From Candidatus Gottesmanbacteria bacterium CG_4_10_14_0_8_um_filter_37_24 (GTDB lineage Bacteria; Patescibacteriota; Microgenomatia; 2-02-FULL-39-11): a DNA stretch of 19,222 nucleotides. The translations under genes were made by a program, and so were the position numbers. Below, in pieces: positions 15,129-19,222 of this stretch. The stretch is from NCBI GenBank assembly GCA_002785215.1, contig PFMK01000094.1, positions 1-19,222 of the forward strand, written 5' to 3'. The stretch's first letter is position 1. Every line of letters starts with the position of its first letter. Under the pieces are notes generated by a model, which saw only the letters and a program-made list of their open reading frames with translations, was not told where the DNA came from and made no database searches.

Positions 15129-17450
15129 AAACAAACTCACTTCTAGGGGACCATTGATAAGTTTACTTCCAACTGGTACTCCGTATCCATACGCCCCAGA
15201 ATGAAACATTACTGGAGATTTCCCTATTGTATCAGGATGCATATCCCAAGAACCCCATACTTCATCGTTCACTGCTAATTGGTACTGTCCATGATAAGTA
15301 TAAAGCCTTACATCATATAAAGTATTCTCATAAAATTTTCTTCTTTGAATTACATAGTTTTTCCAAACTCCTCCAGTAGCTGGATCCTTTACACTGAGAG
15401 TAACGCCTGTACTGCTTACATCAATACCAACCATCGCTATCCACTTGTCCGGACTACCCATTGCTGGAACATGATAAAAATTTCCCATTATTGATAATCC
15501 TGACCCGCCTGCCCTTGATCTTGGTAAATATCCTTCACTGAACTTCATGCGTTCTCTCATCTCCCAATCTACTGGATTTTGATTTTGTGGCTTTGCGATT
15601 TTTATAGGATACATCCTAAAAGGATCTTCTCCTTTTCTTAATTCTCTTACTGTATACTCATATGCTGAACCAATTTGCGGATCATTAATGATTTGAACAC
15701 TAGCCCCTCCATTATTTGTTAAATCAGTCCATTGCTCCGTAGTCCATTGATATGTTGAACTCGTATCAAGAGTCAAATTTACAGGACCTTTCCAAACCAA
15801 TAAAGGATCTCTTTCTGGTATTTTTAATCTTGGTGTCTCAGTCGGTGGTACAGGCGTCAGGGTAGGGGTAAGGGTAGCTGGTTTTGTCGCTGTGGCGGTA
15901 GGTAGGGGAATGCTTGTTGGAGTAAAGGTCACTTTCAACTCTGCAACAGGGGTTGGAGTAGAAGTAGCTCCTCTGGCTATAGGTACTGCAGGTTCTCCAA
16001 AAAACCTTGGCTTTCCACTAGCATCAACGTCTCCGACATTTTGTTCCTGTCTATCTTTGATTACAACTATTGATCTATCTATATCAAATTGATAATAGTA
16101 ATTAGGATTTTCAAGTTTTGGAAACTGACTTGTTACTAGTTTACCATCAAGCTTATTTACCAAATAATAATCTGTTGTTGTAGCGGTAGCCACACCTACT
16201 ATTGCATAATATATTTCGTTTTTATCATCATATTTTATGATTACAGAATAATTTTTTTCTGCTTCTGCCCATTTACCCAAATCTACAGCGATACCACCTT
16301 CTATCTTAGTTTCGCCGGAAGTTGATGTATTTTTCTGACCATCCACAAATCCTTTTGCTCCTTGAAGCTTATCAGAAGGAATATCTGTAGCATAACCAAT
16401 AGTCATTCCGGCATGAGGTTCAAAAAATACTGGTTGCACGCCAACCGCACCCCTATAAACCGGTTCCCATATACCATCCGTTACATTTATTATCTCTGTA
16501 GCTCCATTTTTGATGGTCTTTTCTAGGGGTAAAGGCATCTGTACAAAATGACCTTGCAATCCATCATTATTCCATCTTGAATATACCCATTTGGTACTAT
16601 CAGGTGAGCTTTCTACTTCAAAATAAACTCCAGGCTTACTATCTGATGCGCTAACTGTCTCCATCAATCTCAGAGTAAATTCATTTACATTTTCACCGAA
16701 CTGGTATTTTAATCTATCGATTAGTGATTTAAAAAATGCGAGCGTAACATCTTCCTGCTCTGTCTGTGTACTTGGAGATGCAACAGGTTTCGTATCTACT
16801 GCCAGTTTTGCCAAGCCGGGATTTTTATCAATTAATTTCTGTTCTACAAATACCGTAGGTGTAGGTTCGGTTGGAGGACTAGGGGGTCGAGAAGGTTCTG
16901 GAGGTTTAGGACTTGGGGCCGGTCCTGAAGAACAGGCAGCAGCCGCAGCTCCAGCTGCAGTTAAAGCACTTATTCGAAGAAATTCTCTTCGTGTCCATTT
17001 CCTACTTCCAGGTCCACTTTGTCCGGATGCTGGAGAAGAACTTTCCGGAACCTGTTGTGTTTCTGCCGCTGAACTACCAGATCCTCCTAGACTTTCTAAA
17101 GCCGAACCTATTAAACCTAACCCACCCAGCACCGCTAATGCTGTGCCTGCCTGAGCTTTCGACATGGGTCTCACTCTCCATGTATTTTCAAGCGCTGCTT
17201 GAGCTACCTGAGTTAAATTCACATATTCCGGATTTGGAGAAAACACACCACTAGCTCCTGGATGTATTATTTGTGGCGGTTGGGAACTGGTAAACTCCGC
17301 TTGAGTAAGAGGTATTACACTGGGCAAACCCGTTATTTCAAGCCATGCAACTCTTTGAAAATCCAATACTGCTTCCGGATTTGCTGCTGTCTTTAGATCT
17401 AAACCTGATCTTCCTGGTTCTAACTCACTTGCCATATAAAAAGACTGCAT
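15120..17450 (-). CDS. Large secreted protein with internal Tat-lipobox and Pro/Thr linkers
   Basis: A 776-residue protein from ATG 17450 (a TTG one codon earlier and ATG 17435 are alternatives). Residues 1-95 are soluble and unrecognised; about 100-120 form a weak hydrophobic helix; a Ser/Gly/Pro stretch follows. Near residues 150-173 is a textbook Tat motif TRREFLRIS, an Ala-rich core and a lipobox-like AAAC. Pro/Ser/Thr linkers lie at about 176-200 and 495-545. The middle domain (about 230-490) is unrecognised. The final 230 residues are Trp/Tyr-rich beta strands resembling a concanavalin-like or jelly-roll fold (TYHGQYQLAVNDEVWGSWDM). Composition is much richer in G+C than the adjacent GT4 gene. 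It is probably a surface or lipid-anchored glycan-binding protein. It has its own promoter and ends overlapping the GT4 gene by nine bases. Confidence 0.8.
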   Translation of the reverse strand: MQSFYMASELEPGRSGLDLKTAANPEAVLDFQRVAWLEITGLPSVIPLTQAEFTSSQPPQIIHPGASGVFSPNPEYVNLTQVAQAALENTWRVRPMSKAQAGTALAVLGGLGLIGSALESLGGSGSSAAETQQVPESSSPASGQSGPGSRKWTRREFLRISALTAAGAAAAACSSGPAPSPKPPEPSRPPSPPTEPTPTVFVEQKLIDKNPGLAKLAVDTKPVASPSTQTEQEDVTLAFFKSLIDRLKYQFGENVNEFTLRLMETVSASDSKPGVYFEVESSPDSTKWVYSRWNNDGLQGHFVQMPLPLEKTIKNGATEIINVTDGIWEPVYRGAVGVQPVFFEPHAGMTIGYATDIPSDKLQGAKGFVDGQKNTSTSGETKIEGGIAVDLGKWAEAEKNYSVIIKYDDKNEIYYAIVGVATATTTDYYLVNKLDGKLVTSQFPKLENPNYYYQFDIDRSIVVIKDRQEQNVGDVDASGKPRFFGEPAVPIARGATSTPTPVAELKVTFTPTSIPLPTATATKPATLTPTLTPVPPTETPRLKIPERDPLLVWKGPVNLTLDTSSTYQWTTEQWTDLTNNGGASVQIINDPQIGSAYEYTVRELRKGEDPFRMYPIKIAKPQNQNPVDWEMRERMKFSEGYLPRSRAGGSGLSIMGNFYHVPAMGSPDKWIAMVGIDVSSTGVTLSVKDPATGGVWKNYVIQRRKFYENTLYDVRLYTYHGQYQLAVNDEVWGSWDMHPDTIGKSPVMFHSGAYGYGVPVGSKLINGPLEVSLFSK

Positions 17451-17532
17451 CAAAAATGCAGCTGTTTAAATACTTATAACCGGTTTAGGCAAAATATATG
17501 CATATAACAATAAACTTCAAATATATTTACTA

Positions 17533-17561
17533 AATATAACACTATCCTATAGTTTTGTCAA
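17533..17561 (-). promoter_or_regulatory. Strong sigma70-like promoter of the 15120-17450 gene
   Basis: On the minus strand, TTGACA (17561-17556) is followed after 17 bp by TATATT (17538-17533), a 6/6 and 5/6 match. Predicted transcription start is near 17526, giving a leader of about 76 nt. That leader contains two perfect palindromes, TATATGCATATA (17495-17506) and AACCGGTT (17478-17485), which could be operator sites. A small inverted repeat, CTGCAT/ATGCAG (17445-17461), covers the ATG. Confidence 0.65.
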
Positions 17562-17625
17562 TACATACCTGTTTTGATTGTATTAATGATTATATTATTA
17601 TCTTATTGGCTCCATATAAAACCAA

Positions 17626-18252
17626 CTATTGGTATGTCCTTAAAGATATGGTACTTTCATAAATCAAAGTAGCCTTATTCTCTATAGGCACATCCGATCC
17701 TCCTGCCTGAGTGAGGGTATAGTCCACAAAAAGGTATTTCGGTTCAATAGGCGGAGTAGGGCAGACAACCCTGAGATTACAGCTTGCTACCACCACTTTA
17801 TCACTGGTAAGGATGTAGGCTACCGTAGGAGTAGGATCCGGAAAACCGCTGCTATAAGAGGCAATTTGTGCTCCGCTGCAATCAAATTGGGTAGAATAAC
17901 CGTCCGGATTTCTGATAGTCACTTGCTGGACATTTCCCAAATTGCAGGACGTTTCTATATCCGTGGCATTCCGGACCATATTTTCGATAATAGAGAGCGC
18001 GTAATCCCCATTTTGCTTCACCTCTTTTAATATTTCATTCTTGGCCTGAGACCGAAAACCGAGTATGAAAATTTGGGTGGTAATCACTCCGATTACACCC
18101 ATAAGGGTAACCACGACAAGTATTTCAACCAGGGTAAAACCGAAAATTTGTTTAAGGTTGTAGGTAGTCCCACTTCGCCAAGGCTTCGAGGGATAAATAA
18201 GTTGTAGGTTTTTTATAATGATATTTTTAAATTTTGATATGTAATTTTGCAT
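17626..18252 (-). CDS. Type IV prepilin / pseudopilin (GspJ/PulG-like)
   Basis: A 208-residue protein with a prepilin cleavage site FGFTLVEILVVV: cleavage after Gly38, Phe39 as first mature residue, and Glu at +5. A hydrophobic helix spans 39-60, followed by an amphipathic stretch (KNEILKEVKQNGDYALSIIENMV) as in GspJ/PilW-like minor pilins. The mature domain has spaced cysteines. The leader is 38 residues, much longer than the usual 6-20, and is encoded partly by a repeat-like element. No nearer start codon is visible. It is the third of three pseudopilin genes and follows its neighbour by 27 bp. It would be processed by PilD and assembled in a type IV pilus or type II-like system, probably as a minor subunit. 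Confidence 0.85.
   Translation of the reverse strand: MQNYISKFKNIIIKNLQLIYPSKPWRSGTTYNLKQIFGFTLVEILVVVTLMGVIGVITTQIFILGFRSQAKNEILKEVKQNGDYALSIIENMVRNATDIETSCNLGNVQQVTIRNPDGYSTQFDCSGAQIASYSSGFPDPTPTVAYILTSDKVVVASCNLRVVCPTPPIEPKYLFVDYTLTQAGGSDVPIENKATLIYESTISLRTYQ
18157..18209. repeat. REP-like palindrome bracketed by a 9-bp direct repeat
   Basis: GTTGTAGGT occurs at 18157-18165 and again at 18201-18209. Between them, 18168-18193 forms a symmetric imperfect palindrome: outer TCCC/GGGA arms, inner GCC/GGC pairs around a two-base centre, with a conserved-length mismatch zone. It lies wholly inside the leader-coding part of the 17626-18252 gene. The layout (short palindrome, flanking duplication) recalls REP/MITE-like inserted elements, but no second copy is in the window. 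Confidence 0.5.
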
Positions 18253-18279
18253 TTTGATTTTTGAATTTTAGATTATTTT
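18232..18279 (-). repeat. AT-rich repeated-word spacer at the start of the pseudopilin gene
   Basis: On the minus strand the 27-bp gap and the first codons of the 17626-18252 gene consist of near-repeats of the words AAAATT, CAAAA and TCAAAAAT. Similar AT-rich strings recur between genes in CPR genomes to my recollection. No ribosome binding site or hairpin is visible. Confidence 0.3.
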
Positions 18280-18753
18280 TCATCTCCAGTCTGTCAGACA
18301 AGAATAAATATTTACGTTCGGTGCAGGTGTTACTTCGGAATTACCAAGCCAGATCACCTCAGCCATCACTTTATAAACGACAGGAACAGGGGTAATCGTA
18401 ATTTCCGGTAAAGTACATTCGTTTGAGACCGCTTGCTTAATAATAAAAGATTGCCGGTAGTAACCGGTAGGAAGATTTGGATCGGGAGTAAGCTCTGCAT
18501 TTACGAAGCAGGGATCAAGCTCACAGGCAGACAAGGCGTCTATACCTACGGAATCCCTCAACACCCTTACTCTTTCCAACTGTTGTCTGGCCAAACTGGT
18601 GGCTAAACTCTTTTTGTTTGAATAGTCAGTATTTCTTATCGAAAATAACTGGATTATGGTAACTCCTGACAAAAAAAAGGCAATCAAAGCCAATGCCACC
18701 AGAACCTCTATCATCGTCTGGCCATCCTGACGTATAAAATATGTTTTATTCAT
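18280..18753 (-). CDS. Type IV prepilin / pseudopilin (GspI/PilV-like)
   Basis: A 157-residue protein from ATG 18753, with leader MNKTYFIRQDG, cleavage after Gly11, Gln12 as first mature residue and Glu at +5 (QTMIEVLVALALIAFF). The hydrophobic helix is followed by SLATSLARQQLERVRVLRDS, typical of PilV/GspI minor pilins. Cys pairs occur in the soluble part. ATG 18768 would add five residues and overlap the previous gene by 13 bp. I prefer 18753 because it lies two bases after that gene's stop and gives a normal short basic leader. Its position second in an H-I-J-like trio supports a minor-pilin role at the pilus tip. Confidence 0.83.
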   Translation of the reverse strand: MNKTYFIRQDGQTMIEVLVALALIAFFLSGVTIIQLFSIRNTDYSNKKSLATSLARQQLERVRVLRDSVGIDALSACELDPCFVNAELTPDPNLPTGYYRQSFIIKQAVSNECTLPEITITPVPVVYKVMAEVIWLGNSEVTPAPNVNIYSCLTDWR

Positions 18754-18755
18754 TT

Positions 18756-19222
18756 TCAGGGTGTACATGTAATTTGTAGCCCGCCTTCATCTTTTATTAA
18801 TCCAGATTTATAAACTCTGATTACGTAATAATTACCACTTAAGTTTGTAGATGTTACGCATATGGTAGCTTGTTGATCCGCGCTGGGTGGGGAATAGTTG
18901 AAAACTATAGCAGCCGGTGTCACATTCGGGGTAATATATGGCGTAATTTTAATCTCGCTGTCCAGATTGAATGAAACTATATTTATCGTCTCCTCCCCAC
19001 CCAAAGTTCCTTTGCATTTCCCGTAAATAGTGTTGTTTCCAAAATCCACAAACCACCCATATAATATTTTTTCGCTGCTTGTTGAACAATCACACACATT
19101 ACAATCAATTTCATAATTAAATGCCCGACTTTGGGCATCTCGCATCAGGTTTTTCAGACTCTGTCCGGCCCCGATTATTTGCTGTCTTTTATTTAAATAG
19201 CTATAACCGGTAAATCCTAATC
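18756..19222 (-). CDS. Pseudopilin (GspH/FimT-like), 5' end outside window
   Basis: The frame stays open to the right edge, so an ATG at 19145 is internal and the true start and prepilin motif lie outside. Visible residues begin LGFTGYSYLNKRQQIIG, then AGQSLKNLMRDAQSRAFNYE, which matches the region after the N-terminal helix in GspH/FimT proteins (Gln-rich turn, then L-x-x-A-Q-S-x-A). The C-terminal domain is beta-rich with a Cys cluster (CNVCDCS) and further Cys near the end, so disulfides are likely. It is the first of three consecutive minus-strand pseudopilin genes in this window. Confidence 0.75.
   Translation of the reverse strand, partial: LGFTGYSYLNKRQQIIGAGQSLKNLMRDAQSRAFNYEIDCNVCDCSTSSEKILYGWFVDFGNNTIYGKCKGTLGGEETINIVSFNLDSEIKITPYITPNVTPAAIVFNYSPPSADQQATICVTSTNLSGNYYVIRVYKSGLIKDEGGLQITCTP

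Noticed and set aside
16913..17254. A 113-residue plus-strand ORF
   Set aside because: It is antisense to the N-terminal coding region of the large secreted protein and has no recognisable features; the minus strand shows clear protein signatures.
17445..17461. CTGCAT/ATGCAG hairpin followed by T-rich sequence as an intrinsic terminator
   Set aside because: The stem is only 6 bp and it sits over the gene's start codon downstream of a strong promoter, so a terminator is unlikely.
17618..17632. CCAATAGTTGG followed by TTTT after the pseudopilin stop as a terminator
   Set aside because: The stem is just 4 bp with no GC-rich core; too weak to call.
18756..19145. A complete 129-residue protein starting at 19145
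   Set aside because: The frame remains open to the right edge and the upstream residues continue the GspH/FimT pattern, so this ATG is internal.

Overview
The window is AT-rich, densely packed bacterial DNA read with the standard bacterial code (several genes end in TGA). It most resembles a Patescibacteria/CPR genome, perhaps Microgenomates. This is inferred from the small gaps and overlapping gene ends, the near absence of Shine-Dalgarno sites, secreted proteins with Pro/Thr linkers (PTPTPT), type IV pseudopilins, and a large glycosyltransferase island. No rRNA, tRNA or marker gene is present to confirm the lineage. Chloroflexota also use such linkers, but the strong AT bias argues against them.

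Layout. (1) 1-1328, minus: the 5' part of a large secreted, Cys-rich, multidomain surface protein that runs off the left edge. (2) 1338-15128: a surface-glycan island of AT-rich genes. From left to right it holds a Wzy_C/TPR ligase (-), a GT4 glycosyltransferase (+), a DUF4330-like membrane-anchored protein (-), a PqqD-like small protein (+), an S24/S26-peptidase-nucleotidyltransferase fusion (-), a second Wzy/WaaL-type protein (-), an AsnB-type amidotransferase (-), a GT4 (-), a SAM methyltransferase (-), a GT-C-like membrane protein (-) and a third GT4 (+). (3) 15120-17450, minus: a 776-residue secreted protein with an internal Tat-lipobox motif, Pro/Thr linkers and its own strong sigma70-like promoter. 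(4) 17626-19222, minus: three type IV pseudopilins in GspH-I-J-like order, the first cut by the right edge.

How the genes work together. Three GT4 enzymes and the GT-C protein would assemble a glycan. AsnB and the methyltransferase could decorate it. The two Wzy_C proteins would polymerise it and transfer it, either to a cell-surface acceptor or to proteins. Candidate protein acceptors lie on both sides: pseudopilins and Pro/Thr-linker proteins. No flippase, ABC exporter or initiating sugar-phosphate transferase is in the window, so the pathway is incomplete here.

The most unusual items are the peptidase-nucleotidyltransferase fusion overlapping tail-to-tail with a PqqD-like gene; the Tat-lipobox about 150 residues inside the large secreted protein; and a REP-like palindrome bracketed by a 9-bp direct repeat inside the leader-coding part of a pseudopilin gene. 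Sampled lines show about 20-35% GC in the island against about 40-50% in the flanks, consistent with a transferred or hypervariable glycan locus.
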